From an uncultured Alistipes sp. (GTDB taxonomy: Bacteria > Bacteroidota > Bacteroidia > Bacteroidales > Rikenellaceae): a DNA stretch of 64,000 bases. The first letter of the stretch is position 1. Every line of letters begins with the position of its first letter. Made by a program: the position numbers and the translations under genes. Under the pieces are notes generated by a model. The model was not told the origin of the DNA. It worked only from the letters and a program-made list of their open reading frames with translations, and searched no databases. Below, piece after piece: positions 26,827 through 35,361 of this stretch. The DNA lies in NCBI RefSeq assembly GCF_910580175.1, contig NZ_CAJTXD010000001.1, positions 124,001 through 188,000 on the forward strand. Reading direction: 5' to 3'.

Positions 26827-27433
26827 CGCATTGTACGCAACGAACAAGGTGTCCATTCAGCAAGCGTTGGATGGACACTCTTTTTCGGTTCCGAAGCCCG
26901 AACGGCTTTCGCCGGAGGCGGAACGCATCGAAGCGGAGGTGCTGACGCCCCAGACGGTGCTTGTACCGCGCGAACTGTTCGAGGCGGCCTCGGCGGCGGA
27001 ACTGCTGGCTGCGGCGGGACTGGCGTGCCGGGAAAACCAGGAAGCGGTGTGGAGCGCTCCGCGATCGCTGGGGCCGGAAACGGAAGCGATAGCCGTGATG
27101 GCAGTCGACACCCATATTTTGCAGGCGATTCTTGAACGCGCAGGCGACCGGATCGTGTTTACCACCCCGCTGCTCGAAGGACCGACAAGCGGCGAACCGA
27201 CCCTCTGGCTCTGCCGCAAGGCGGGCGTGCTATATATAAAGGTGTTCGATCGTTCGCTGCGCATGGCAGAAGCGATTCCTGTGACCAACCAAGCGGACAT
27301 ATTGTATTTCATCGAACGGATCGGCCATACTTTTCCGCTGGACGAAATGCAGCTGCACCTGACCGGCGAAGAGACGGCGCTCCTTCGCAAACTGATCGGC
27401 AAGCGTTTCAAACAAGTGGCATGCGAATCGTAA
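26804..27433 (+). CDS. DUF3822 family protein
   Basis: A 209-residue cytoplasmic protein that matches the DUF3822 family, found only in Bacteroidetes and nearly always directly upstream of rsmD. The motif VFDRSLRMAEAIPVTNQADILYFIE lies around residues 146-170. The fold is thought to resemble actin-like ATPases, but no catalytic motif is apparent and the function is unknown. It overlaps both neighbours (23 and 13 nt), suggesting translational coupling and a possible link to ribosome biogenesis. Confidence 0.75.
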   Translation: MKPATGNNALYATNKVSIQQALDGHSFSVPKPERLSPEAERIEAEVLTPQTVLVPRELFEAASAAELLAAAGLACRENQEAVWSAPRSLGPETEAIAVMAVDTHILQAILERAGDRIVFTTPLLEGPTSGEPTLWLCRKAGVLYIKVFDRSLRMAEAIPVTNQADILYFIERIGHTFPLDEMQLHLTGEETALLRKLIGKRFKQVACES

Positions 27434-27954
27434 GCGGCAAATACAAGGGACGGATCATCGATCCGCCGCGCAACCTGCGGGCACGTCCGACAACGGATTT
27501 CGCCAAGGAAAATCTGTTCAACGTACTGGACAATCTGGTGGACTTCGAACAATGCGATGTCCTCGATCTGTTTGCCGGCACGGGATCGATCGGCTATGAA
27601 TTCGCATCACGCGGCGCCCGGAGCGTTACGTCGGTAGAGATCAATCCGGTGCATCATAGTTTCATCCGTCGGACGGCCGAACGGCTGGGCATGGAAAACT
27701 TCTATGCGGTCAAGGCGAATGCGTTTTTGTATGTGAAAAACTGTTCGAAGCAGTTCGATGTGATTTTCTCGGACGCTCCCTACGATCTGGAGGGCAGCGA
27801 ACGGATCATCGACGCGGTGCTGGAAGGCGAATTGTTGCGCCCGGACGGCATATTCGTTTTCGAACACTCCCGAAAGGCCGATTTTTCTTCTATTCCTGCA
27901 TTCTGGCAATTAAGAAGTTACGGAAGCGTCCAATTTTCTTTCTTCAAAAAATAA
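27421..27954 (+). CDS. rsmD: 16S rRNA (guanine966-N2)-methyltransferase
   Basis: A 177-residue Rossmann methyltransferase. N-terminal RIVSGKYKGRII, then RPTTDFAKENLFN, the SAM site DVLDLFAGTGSIGYEFASRG, and the catalytic tetrapeptide DAPY (a variant of NPPY). This set defines RsmD, which methylates G966 of 16S rRNA in the small subunit. The start overlaps DUF3822 by 13 nt. A tRNA-Asp gene follows. Confidence 0.94.
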   Translation: MRIVSGKYKGRIIDPPRNLRARPTTDFAKENLFNVLDNLVDFEQCDVLDLFAGTGSIGYEFASRGARSVTSVEINPVHHSFIRRTAERLGMENFYAVKANAFLYVKNCSKQFDVIFSDAPYDLEGSERIIDAVLEGELLRPDGIFVFEHSRKADFSSIPAFWQLRSYGSVQFSFFKK

Positions 27955-27963
27955 CAAAATTAT

Positions 27964-27993
27964 TTGGAGTTAACGGAATTTGTATTACCTTTG
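27964..27993 (+). promoter_or_regulatory. promoter of tRNA-Asp
   Basis: TTG at 27964-27966, 19 nt, TACCTTTG at 27986-27993, 18 nt before the mature tRNA. Confidence 0.82.
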
Positions 27994-28011
27994 CATTCGC
28001 AATCAGCAAAC

Positions 28012-28085
28012 GGTGCGTTAGTTCAGCTGGTTAGAATACGTGCCTGTCACGCACGGGGTCAGGGGTTCGAGTCCCCTACGCACCG
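28012..28085 (+). tRNA. tRNA-Asp (GTC)
   Basis: Seven-bp acceptor stem GGTGCGT/ACGCACC, D-arm, anticodon loop with GTC, normal T-arm GGTTCGAGTCC, discriminator G. CCA is not encoded. Confidence 0.97.
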
Positions 28086-28112
28086 CAGGAAATCGAAGGC
28101 AATTTCGATCAG

Positions 28113-28146
28113 AGTCCAGAAAGTCAATCTTTCGGGACTTTTTCTT
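28113..28146 (+). terminator. terminator of tRNA-Asp
   Basis: An 11-bp stem (28113-28123 with 28129-28139, one mismatch) followed by a TTTTTCTTT tail. Confidence 0.8.
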
Positions 28147-28221
28147 TGTTGCATTCAATCAGGCGACAAGCCGAAAGACGTTACCGTAAATTCGCCCGAC
28201 GAACCGAAAATTTCTCGAATC

Positions 28222-28863
28222 ATGGCGGACAACTATCTGGAGAAAAAGATGGAAGAATACCGGATGCGCACGGCCGTGGGCCGTGCGCAATCGAAACCTC
28301 TTGCCACGTTGAGCCGGCTGCTGCTGAAAAACCGCAGCTACCGAGGTTACGACGCACGCTTCATCGTCCGTGAAGATCAGCTCCGCAGCATCATCGCAGT
28401 GAACGCCTGCATCCCCTCGGCCCGCAATCAACAAGCGCTGCGCTTCCGTCCGGTACTGGCCGATGAAGCCGCTAAGGTAACGCCCCTCATTCGTCTGGGC
28501 GGCGCATTGCCGCACCTCGGCCTGCCTCTGCCGGGCACGGAACCCAACGCTTATATCATCGTATGCTCGACGATCGCGGAAGACCGCTATGTCGACATCG
28601 ACCTGGGGATTTCGGCCCAAAGCATGCTGCTGCGGGCTGTCGAACTGGGATTGAACGGCATTTGCATCGGAGCGTTCGACAAACAAAAGATCGCGGAGAC
28701 CTTCGGGTTGAAGTGGGAACCGCTATTGATCGTTGCTGTCGGCAAAGGAATCGAACGAATCGAACTGGAGGAGATCGGCGTAGAGGGCGACCGCAACTAC
28801 TATCGGGAAGAGGGCGTGCACTACGTGCCGAAAATCCGGGCCGAAGAACTGATAATCAAGTGA
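28222..28863 (+). CDS. nitroreductase family flavoprotein
   Basis: A 213-residue FMN enzyme. The ATG at 28222 gives MADNYLEKKMEEYRMRTA; the frame is open further upstream through the tRNA, so that part is not used. The FMN phosphate/ring region is RSYRGYDARFIV and CIPSARNQQALRF; DLGISAQSMLLRAVELGLNGICIGAFD is the family's dimer and flavin region. These enzymes reduce nitro compounds, quinones or flavins with NAD(P)H. Start of a stretch rich in redox genes, but it has its own terminator. Confidence 0.85.
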   Translation: MADNYLEKKMEEYRMRTAVGRAQSKPLATLSRLLLKNRSYRGYDARFIVREDQLRSIIAVNACIPSARNQQALRFRPVLADEAAKVTPLIRLGGALPHLGLPLPGTEPNAYIIVCSTIAEDRYVDIDLGISAQSMLLRAVELGLNGICIGAFDKQKIAETFGLKWEPLLIVAVGKGIERIELEEIGVEGDRNYYREEGVHYVPKIRAEELIIK

Positions 28864-28881
28864 TCGTCCGATCCGAATGCG

Positions 28882-28922
28882 AAACTACCCCTGGGCGCAT
28901 GCGTGCCGCAGGGGTAGTTTTT
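28882..28922 (+). terminator. terminator of the nitroreductase gene
   Basis: A 12-bp perfect stem (28882-28893 with 28909-28920), inner GC-rich loop and a T tail. Confidence 0.9.
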
Positions 28923-28942
28923 CGAATGCTCCGTTATCCGGG

Positions 28943-29520
28943 CTATTGCATGGAGAACAAGACCTTTTCCAAGGCCTGGGCGGCCCGGCGGCCTTCCTGC
29001 TCGCCTACCCGCGTCTGCAATGTGACGACGAAATGCTGCAACTAGGCCGGGGTCAACCCGACGTTCAAGCAAACCGACAGATGCGAGACAAGCTGCGGCT
29101 CCAACCCCTCGACAGCTGCCAAGGCGCCGATCGTTGCCAGCTCGCGGCTCGGAAAATCGAGGTTGTCCCGGGCGAAAATATCGCCGAAAAGGTGGGATTG
29201 CAGATAATGGTTGATGACCGGTGCGAAGTCGAACACCCCGCCCTCGACCGGATGGCCGACCAGGCTGGTCTGGACGCGGCGGCCGGCGTCGGGCGCCGAA
29301 AAATCGGCTGGCAGCGGTGCGGCATCGCGTCCCGCCTGGTCGCGGATACCGCGGTCAACTGCTCGTCCAGCCCCCGGTGCAACGCGGGTTTCAAACGCTC
29401 CATATCGCTGCTGGAAGCGAACGCGGCGATTACCGCGATATTCTGCTGACGCAAGGTCAGCGAATCGGCTGCCGAAGCCGCAGAAGAAACCCAATAGATA
29501 CGGATTCCGGAATAAGCAAC
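28943..29520 (-). pseudogene. carboxymuconolactone decarboxylase family pseudogene
   Basis: The minus strand carries a decayed CMD (AhpD-like) gene. The C-terminal part is well preserved: FDFAPVINHYLQSHLFGDIF and ELATIGALAAVEGLEP. Three lesions are visible. An in-frame amber TAG at 29042-29044 replaces what should be CAG; the frame continues after it as LQHFVVTLQTRVG to the normal stop at 28943-28945. The N-terminal part (LRQQNIAVIAAFASSSD, GLDEQLT) lies in another frame. About 40 codons that would carry the active-site region are missing at the junction near 29350-29370. The start is lost. The 5' limit is approximate. Confidence 0.75.
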
Positions 29521-29571
29521 CCATATTACGGATTCTGAAAAAGAACGGATGGAATAACGGATCGAAAGCCA

Positions 29572-29579
29572 TATATTTG
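29572..29579 (+). promoter_or_regulatory. -7 box of the DUF362 gene
   Basis: TATATTTG, 31 nt before the ATG at 29611. No matching -33 TTG and no copy of the 37-bp operator block. Confidence 0.65.
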
Positions 29580-29610
29580 CATGGTTGAACAAAATTCCAA
29601 CCTTATAATT

Positions 29611-30585
29611 ATGAAACATATCCGTATTTTTAGCACCCTGCTCCTGCTGCTGACGGCAGGCATCGCCGGCTGCGCCGGCACGAACGGCGCTCCGCAACGA
29701 GCCGTCGTCTACATGACCCGCGACATCTCGCCGGCAGGCCTCGACGCTGTTTACGAAGCGCTGGGCCGCAAAGCGGAAGGCAAGGTCGCCGTGAAGATTT
29801 CGACCGGCGAACCGGGCGGCAACCACTACCTTAAACCGGCGCTGATCGGCGGCTTGGTACAGAAAGTCGGCGGCACGATCGTCGAATGCAACACGGCCTA
29901 CGCCGGCGGCCGGGCCGCCACGGCCGATCATCTGAAAGCAGCCGAGGCCCACGGATTCACGGCCATCGCCCCTGTGGACATCATGGATGCCGACGGCGAA
30001 ACGGCCCTGCCGGTCACGGGCGGCAAACATCTCAAGGAGGATTTCGTCGGTTCGCACTTCCTCGCCTACGATTTTGCGATCGTGCTCTCCCATTTCAAGG
30101 GCCATGCGATGGGCGGCTTCGGCGGTGCACTGAAAAACATTTCGATCGGCATCGCCTCGTCGGCGGGCAAAGCATGGATACACACTGCCGGCAAAACCAA
30201 GACCGACCTATGGAACAACCTGCCCGAGCAGGACGCATTTCTGGAATCGATGGCCGAAGCAGCCAAGGCCGTGGCCGACCATTGCGGCGACAAGATACTC
30301 TACATCAACGTAATGAACAACCTCTCGGTCGACTGCGACTGCGACGCGCATCCGGCAGCCCCGCAGATGGGCGACATCGGGATTCTGGCTTCGCTTGATC
30401 CGGTGGCGCTGGATCAGGCCTGCGTGGATCTGGTCTATGCGTCGGAAGACCCGGGCAAGGTGCACCTGATCGAACGCATGGAGTCGCGCCACGGCATCCG
30501 CACCGTCGAACATGCGGCGGCACTCGGCGTGGGCAGCCGCGAATACGAGCTGGTCATATTGGACGAAAAACCGGTGGAAAAATGA
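29611..30585 (+). CDS. DUF362 domain lipoprotein
   Basis: A 324-residue protein. The ATG at 29611 starts a lipoprotein signal with a Cys near residue 21 (IAGC). DUF362 proteins are often fused to 4Fe-4S modules; this one has the DUF362 core: KISTGEPGGNHYLKP, IVECNTAYAGGR, LSHFKGHAMGGFGGALKNISIG, and INVMNNLSVDCDCDAHPAAPQMGDIGILAS with several Cys residues that may bind metal. Function unknown. It overlaps the aldo/keto reductase start by 4 nt, so the two are coupled. Confidence 0.8.
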   Translation: MKHIRIFSTLLLLLTAGIAGCAGTNGAPQRAVVYMTRDISPAGLDAVYEALGRKAEGKVAVKISTGEPGGNHYLKPALIGGLVQKVGGTIVECNTAYAGGRAATADHLKAAEAHGFTAIAPVDIMDADGETALPVTGGKHLKEDFVGSHFLAYDFAIVLSHFKGHAMGGFGGALKNISIGIASSAGKAWIHTAGKTKTDLWNNLPEQDAFLESMAEAAKAVADHCGDKILYINVMNNLSVDCDCDAHPAAPQMGDIGILASLDPVALDQACVDLVYASEDPGKVHLIERMESRHGIRTVEHAAALGVGSREYELVILDEKPVEK

Positions 30586-31730
30586 AATATCGTTCGCAGG
30601 GCCGCACCGGACTGGAAGTAAGTGCCATAGCGCTGGGCTGCGAAGGTTTCGCCGGGATGGCTTCAGACAAACTGCGCGCCGAAATCGACTACGCCCAACA
30701 GGCAGGGATCAATTTTATTGATCTTTATGCTTCCGACCCCGAACTGCGCTCCAACCTGGGGCATGCTCTGGCCGGGCGTCGCGAGCAGTTCGTGATCCAG
30801 GGCCACATCTGCTCCGTGTGGGAGAACGGCCAGTATCTTCGCACGCGCGAGCTGGCCAAGACCGAAGCGGCGTTCGAAGACCTGCTGGCGCGACTGGATA
30901 CGGATTATGTGGACATCGGCATGATCCACTACGTCGATCAGGAAGAAGATTTCCACCGGGTATTCGACGGCGAAATCATCCGCTATGCACAGCAGCTCAA
31001 GGTCGATGGGCGCATCCGGCACATCGGGCTGAGCAGCCACAACCCTGCGGTGGCGCGCATGGCTGTGGAAACGGGGCTGATCGACGTACTGATGTTCTCG
31101 ATCAACCCGTGCTACGACCTGCAACCGGCCGGCGAGGATGTCGATGCGCTATGGGCCGACGAAAGCTATGCCCGGGCGCTGCATAACATCGACCCCGAGC
31201 GGGAACGGCTCTACGAACTCTGCGCCCGCGAAGGAGTGGGGATCGATGTGATGAAAGTATACGGCGGCGGCGACCTGCTGAACGACGAACGCTCGCCGTT
31301 CGGTCGTGCGCTGCCCCCCGTGCAATGTATGGAATATGCGCTGTCGCGGCCCGGCGTGGCAGCCGTGATGGTGGGAAGCCGGTCGCAGCAGGAGATGCAG
31401 GCCGCTCTGGAGTGGTGCACGGCTTCGGATGCGGAAAAAGACTATGCGTCAACTCTTTCGGGTCTGGATAAATTTACCTGGCACGGTCATTGCATGTACT
31501 GCGGCCATTGTGCTCCCTGCACCGTAGGGATAGACATCGCATCGGTCAATAAATTCCGCAACCTGTGTCCCGCCGAAGGCCCGATCCCCGAAACCGTGCG
31601 CGAGCACTACGGCGCGCTGTCGCACCACGCCTCGGAATGCGTGGCCTGCGGCGCCTGCGAAAGCCGCTGCCCGTTCGGCGTGGAGATCGTCGCTGCGATG
31701 CGCCGGGCCGCCGAATACTTCGGACAGTGA
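30582..31730 (+). CDS. aldo/keto reductase with C-terminal 4Fe-4S motifs
   Basis: A 382-residue fusion. The N-terminal TIM barrel has the AKR signature (SAIALGCEGF, FIDLYAS with the Asp, and a shifted catalytic Tyr/His region around 105-115). From about 305 a ferredoxin-like domain has CMYCGHCAPC and later CVACGACESRCPFG, enough Cys for two clusters. Such enzymes probably move electrons between a substrate and a low-potential carrier, likely the flavodoxin encoded next. Starts in a 4-nt overlap with the DUF362 gene. Confidence 0.85.
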   Translation: MKYRSQGRTGLEVSAIALGCEGFAGMASDKLRAEIDYAQQAGINFIDLYASDPELRSNLGHALAGRREQFVIQGHICSVWENGQYLRTRELAKTEAAFEDLLARLDTDYVDIGMIHYVDQEEDFHRVFDGEIIRYAQQLKVDGRIRHIGLSSHNPAVARMAVETGLIDVLMFSINPCYDLQPAGEDVDALWADESYARALHNIDPERERLYELCAREGVGIDVMKVYGGGDLLNDERSPFGRALPPVQCMEYALSRPGVAAVMVGSRSQQEMQAALEWCTASDAEKDYASTLSGLDKFTWHGHCMYCGHCAPCTVGIDIASVNKFRNLCPAEGPIPETVREHYGALSHHASECVACGACESRCPFGVEIVAAMRRAAEYFGQ

Positions 31731-31731
31731 A

Positions 31732-31768
31732 CGGTAAAAATGGTAGCCGATCCGGTAATGCGTATACG
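31732..31768 (+). promoter_or_regulatory. candidate AraC operator block upstream of flavodoxin
   Basis: A 37-bp block that matches 28 of 37 positions to the block at 37653-37689. It holds two half-sites in direct repeat (CGGTAAnAATGGTA, then GTAATnnGTATACG), 21 nt apart or about two helical turns. Its end is 21 nt before the -7 box, exactly as in the other copy, so it covers the -33 region. Confidence 0.65.
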
Positions 31769-31789
31769 ACGCCGACGCCGATCGTCCGC

Positions 31790-31797
31790 TACCTTTG
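31790..31797 (+). promoter_or_regulatory. -7 box of the flavodoxin operon
   Basis: TACCTTTG, 27 nt before the ATG. There is no -33 TTG; the operator block occupies that place, which fits an activator-dependent promoter. Confidence 0.7.
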
Positions 31798-31824
31798 CCA
31801 TGCAAACAGAAAAACGAACAGAAG

Positions 31825-32379
31825 ATGAAAACCCTCTCTTTCCTGATGGCTTTTGCGGCCATAGTCGCGGCCGGCGAGAGCGCCGGTGCGCACTCCCTCT
31901 CTCCTGAAAAAGCCTTGGTCGTCTATTTTTCGCATAGCGGCAACACCCGCACGCTGGCCGGACAGATCGCCCGGGCCGCACATGCCGACCTGCTTGAAAT
32001 CGTGCCCGAAAAACCCTATCCGACAGTCTATAACGAAGTAACGGACCAAGCCAAAAAAGAGATCGAGGCCGGATATCGTCCGGCGCTCGCCACGAAGATA
32101 CCCGACGTATCGGCATACGACGTGGTGTTCGTCGGATCGCCTTGCTGGTGGGGCACCATCGCACCGCCCGTGGCGGCCTTCCTGGCCTCGTGCGACCTGA
32201 CGGGCAAGACCGTGGCGCCCTTCATGACGCACGAAGGCAGCCGAATGGGCCGCAGCGCGGCGGACATTCGGGAACTCTGCCCGAAGTCGGCTCTGACCGA
32301 AGGGCTGTCCGTGCGCGGCAGTGCGGTGTCGGGCGCGGCTGCCGAAGTGGAAAAATGGCTGAAAAAGATCGGCAAATAA
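31825..32379 (+). CDS. exported flavodoxin-like protein
   Basis: A 184-residue protein. The start at 31825 gives a signal peptide-like N-terminus (MKTLSFLMAFAAIVAAGE), so it may act in the periplasm. The flavodoxin fold follows: FMN-phosphate loop YFSHSGNTRTLA near 33-44, VFVGSPCWWGTIAPPV, and THEGSRMGRS. It probably carries electrons for the aldo/keto reductases in this cluster or has a redox-quinone role. Precise partner unknown. Confidence 0.82.
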   Translation: MKTLSFLMAFAAIVAAGESAGAHSLSPEKALVVYFSHSGNTRTLAGQIARAAHADLLEIVPEKPYPTVYNEVTDQAKKEIEAGYRPALATKIPDVSAYDVVFVGSPCWWGTIAPPVAAFLASCDLTGKTVAPFMTHEGSRMGRSAADIRELCPKSALTEGLSVRGSAVSGAAAEVEKWLKKIGK

Positions 32380-32380
32380 C

Positions 32381-32815
32381 ATGGCAGCCTATCTGACCGA
32401 CGCCGAACGCAAACGGCTGATCGACCGTCTCCACGCCGAAGGGTGCTCGTGCGTGATCCGCAACGGCGCGCAGACGCGCTTGTTCCATGAACGGGGTGTC
32501 AAAGACCTCTATCGCCTGCTCAACGAGGAGCCGGCCCTGCTCGACGGCGCTTTCGTGGCCGACAAGGTGGTGGGCAAGGGTGCGGCAGCGCTGATGATCG
32601 CAGGCGGCGTGCGCGAGGTATATGCCGACGTGATCAGCACACCGGCTCTCGAACTTTTTACCGCACGAGGCGTCCGGGTGGTGCATACCCAGGAAGTGCC
32701 GCATATCATCAACCGCTCGCACACGGGGCTGTGTCCCGTGGAGACGCTCTGCCGCGACTGCCGCACGGCCGAAGAGTGCCTGGAACCGATCCGCGAATTC
32801 ATCGAACGCTGCTGA
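32381..32815 (+). CDS. DUF1893 family protein
   Basis: A 144-residue cytoplasmic protein starting 1 nt after the flavodoxin stop. It matches DUF1893 (cytidine-deaminase-like fold): CSCVIRNG, KVVGKGAAALMIAGGV, and several Cys in the last 35 residues (GLCPVETLCRDCRTAEECLEP). No function is established. The Cys-rich tail would suit metal or Fe-S binding, but this is only an inference. Confidence 0.75.
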   Translation: MAAYLTDAERKRLIDRLHAEGCSCVIRNGAQTRLFHERGVKDLYRLLNEEPALLDGAFVADKVVGKGAAALMIAGGVREVYADVISTPALELFTARGVRVVHTQEVPHIINRSHTGLCPVETLCRDCRTAEECLEPIREFIERC

Positions 32816-32850
32816 TCCCACTCCCAAGCACATCGAACAAGCAATCGACT

Positions 32851-34755
32851 ATGAAACGACTACTTTCTATCGCAACCTTGCTGCTCGCCCTGCCGGCACA
32901 AGCCGTGCAGCCAGCCGAAGAACAGATGCCGGCCACCCACCCGATCGACAGCGTGGTGGTAACGGGTTCGCGCCACCGGATCGACGTCCGGCACTTGCCG
33001 ATGACCGTCTCGACGATCGACCGCCGCCGCATCGAACAGAGCCACGAACAATCGCTGCTGCCGCTGCTGACAGAGCAGGTGCCGGGGCTTTTCGCCACGG
33101 GCCGCGGCCTGATGGGATACAGCGTATCGACGGGCGCGGCAGGCCAAATGTCGCTGCGCGGCATAGGCGGCGCCCCGCAATCGGGAATGCCGACCACGGG
33201 GCTGCTGGTGCTCATCGACGGTCATCCCCAATACATGGGACTCATGGGCCACCCGATCGCCGACGCCTGCCAGTCGATGCTGACCGAGCGGGTCGAAGTG
33301 CTGCGCGGCCCGGCCTCGGTGCTCTACGGATCCAATGCCATGGGCGGAGTCATCAACATCGTGACCCGCAAGATGCGCGACGAAGGGGTAAATACGGGCG
33401 TCAACATCGGCTACGGCTCCTACAACACGCTTCAGACCGAGGCCACGAACCGTGTAAAGGCTGGGCGTTTCACAAGCGTTGTGACAGGATCGTACAACCG
33501 CACCGACGGCCACCGTCCCCGCATGGGCTTCGGGCAATACGGCGGCTACGCCAAGATAGGCTATCAAATCGCGGCGGCCTGGCAGGTCGAAGCCGACGTC
33601 AACCTCACGCACTTCAACGCCTCGAACCCGGGCAGCGTGACCGATCCGATATTCGACAACGACACGCATGTCACGCGCGGCATGACCTCGGCGGCCATCC
33701 GGAACGAATACGACAAGACCTCGGGCACCCTGAGCTTCTTCTACAACTGGGGCCGCCACAAGATCAACGATGGTTATTCGCCCGGTCAGGCACCGCTCGA
33801 CTACCGCTTCCACTCGCGCGACGAGATGCTGGGCATCTCGTGGTACCAGAGCGCCCGGCTTTTCGAAGGCAACCGGCTGACCGTGGGGCTGGACTGGTTC
33901 CGCTTCGGCGGCCGGGCCTGGAACCAGCCGCTCGACGGCTCGGCGCGCACGATGCTGGCCGACAAGACCCTGCACGAGGTGGCGGCCTATGCGGACTTCC
34001 GCCAGACGATCGCCGGCTGGATAACGCTCGATGCCGGGGTGCGCATCGACCACCACTCGCACGTAGGCACAGAGTGGGTGCCGCAGGCAGGCATCTCGCT
34101 GCTGCCCTCGGCCGATGCCGAAATCAAACTCTCGGCAAGCAAGGGATTCCGCTACCCCACCATCCGCGAAATGTACATGTTTCCGCCCCAGAATCCCGAT
34201 CTGAAACCCGAACGGCTGTGGAGCTACGAAATCGCCTACTCGCAACGCTTGTGCAACGGGCGTATATCCTACGGCATCAACGTGTTTTATATCGACGGCG
34301 AAAATCTCATCATGCGGGTGCCCGTGAACGGACGCCCGAAAAACATCAACACGGGCCGCGTGGAGAATGCCGGCGCCGAGGCACAGATCGCCTGGCGAAT
34401 ATCCCCCGCGTGGCTGCTCGACGCCAATTACAGCTATCTGCACATGGCCTATCCGGTAATAGCGTCGCCCGAACACAAGCTCCATGTCGGAGCTGCGTTC
34501 GCAAAAGGCCGCTGGAACGTATCGACCGGCATGCAATATGTCGACGGACTCTACACCGAAGTGAAAGTCGCCGGCAACGGACGATACGAACAAGAAAATT
34601 TCGTGCTGTGGAATCTGCGCGGAAGTTTCCGGGTCTGCCGGATTATGGATATTTTTGTAAAAGGCGAAAACCTGCTGGCACAACGCTACGAAATCAATGC
34701 AGGCTACCCCATGCCCAAAGCCACGGTAATGGGCGGCATCGACTTGAAGTTCTGA
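32851..34755 (+). CDS. TonB-dependent outer-membrane receptor
   Basis: A 634-residue receptor. The ATG at 32851 starts a signal peptide (cleavage near QAV, about 18-20). The plug domain (about 30-170) has the TonB-box-like VVVTGSR, RGIGG and VEVLRGPASVLYGSNAMGGVINI; the rest is a 22-strand barrel ending in aromatic F. It imports a ligand with TonB-ExbBD energy. Gene order (ECF S-like protein next) suggests a vitamin, haem or metal complex; the ligand is not determinable. It lies 35 nt after DUF1893 and probably shares its transcript. Confidence 0.88.
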   Translation: MKRLLSIATLLLALPAQAVQPAEEQMPATHPIDSVVVTGSRHRIDVRHLPMTVSTIDRRRIEQSHEQSLLPLLTEQVPGLFATGRGLMGYSVSTGAAGQMSLRGIGGAPQSGMPTTGLLVLIDGHPQYMGLMGHPIADACQSMLTERVEVLRGPASVLYGSNAMGGVINIVTRKMRDEGVNTGVNIGYGSYNTLQTEATNRVKAGRFTSVVTGSYNRTDGHRPRMGFGQYGGYAKIGYQIAAAWQVEADVNLTHFNASNPGSVTDPIFDNDTHVTRGMTSAAIRNEYDKTSGTLSFFYNWGRHKINDGYSPGQAPLDYRFHSRDEMLGISWYQSARLFEGNRLTVGLDWFRFGGRAWNQPLDGSARTMLADKTLHEVAAYADFRQTIAGWITLDAGVRIDHHSHVGTEWVPQAGISLLPSADAEIKLSASKGFRYPTIREMYMFPPQNPDLKPERLWSYEIAYSQRLCNGRISYGINVFYIDGENLIMRVPVNGRPKNINTGRVENAGAEAQIAWRISPAWLLDANYSYLHMAYPVIASPEHKLHVGAAFAKGRWNVSTGMQYVDGLYTEVKVAGNGRYEQENFVLWNLRGSFRVCRIMDIFVKGENLLAQRYEINAGYPMPKATVMGGIDLKF

Positions 34756-34796
34756 TACAGATTACACATAGCACAACTTAATAAATTGGAAACCGA

Positions 34797-35360
34797 ATGC
34801 AAATATTGACTGCAAAATTCCGTACGCTGGAATTCAGCGAAACCAAAACCTATCTGGCGGCGGCGCTTTTCGTGCTGGGCAACATCGCCCTGCCGCAACT
34901 CTGCCACATGGTGCACGCGGGCGGCCCGACCTGGCTGCCGATCTACTTTTTCACGCTCGTAGCAGCCTACAAATACGGCTGGCGGACGGGACTGCTTACC
35001 GCCGTAGCATCGCCACTGGCCAACTCGCTGCTGTTCGGCATGCCGGTAGCCGCGATGCTTCCGGCCATCCTGCTGAAGTCGGTCGTCCTGGCCCTCGCAG
35101 CGGGTTGGGCTGCCGCCCATTACCGCCGCGCGTCGCTGCTATTGCTGGCGGGTGTCGTGCTGGCCTCTCAAGGCATCGGCACGCTGGGCGAATGGGCGCT
35201 GACAGGCGATCTCCAAGCCGCTGCGCAGGATTTCCGTCTTGGGCTTCCGGGCATGCTGTTGCAGGTTTTCGGCGGCTGGGCCGTCATCAACCGCATGGAT
35301 ATGCAACGCCTACCGAAACGTCGCCGCGACGAAAAAACGAACCCTTCGAACCGCAAATAA
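34797..35360 (+). CDS. ECF transporter S component-like membrane protein
   Basis: A 187-residue protein with about five to six helices (TM near 22-35, 45-60, 62-80, 85-108, 112-130 and 150-165). The pattern resembles the substrate-binding S units of energy-coupling-factor importers, which bind one vitamin or metal. The gene follows the TonB receptor by 41 nt; such pairs suggest uptake of the same ligand through both membranes. No ECF ATPase genes occur in the window. The next gene starts 1 nt after its stop. Confidence 0.65.
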   Translation: MQILTAKFRTLEFSETKTYLAAALFVLGNIALPQLCHMVHAGGPTWLPIYFFTLVAAYKYGWRTGLLTAVASPLANSLLFGMPVAAMLPAILLKSVVLALAAGWAAAHYRRASLLLLAGVVLASQGIGTLGEWALTGDLQAAAQDFRLGLPGMLLQVFGGWAVINRMDMQRLPKRRRDEKTNPSNRK

Positions 35361-35361
35361 G

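Noticed and set aside
28877..29449. A 190-codon plus-strand frame over the CMD pseudogene
   Set aside because: It overlaps the nitroreductase terminator and is antisense to preserved CMD sequence.
29065..30183. A 372-codon minus-strand frame over the DUF362 gene
   Set aside because: Most of it is antisense to DUF362. Only its end carries N-terminal CMD pieces, which I assign to the pseudogene.
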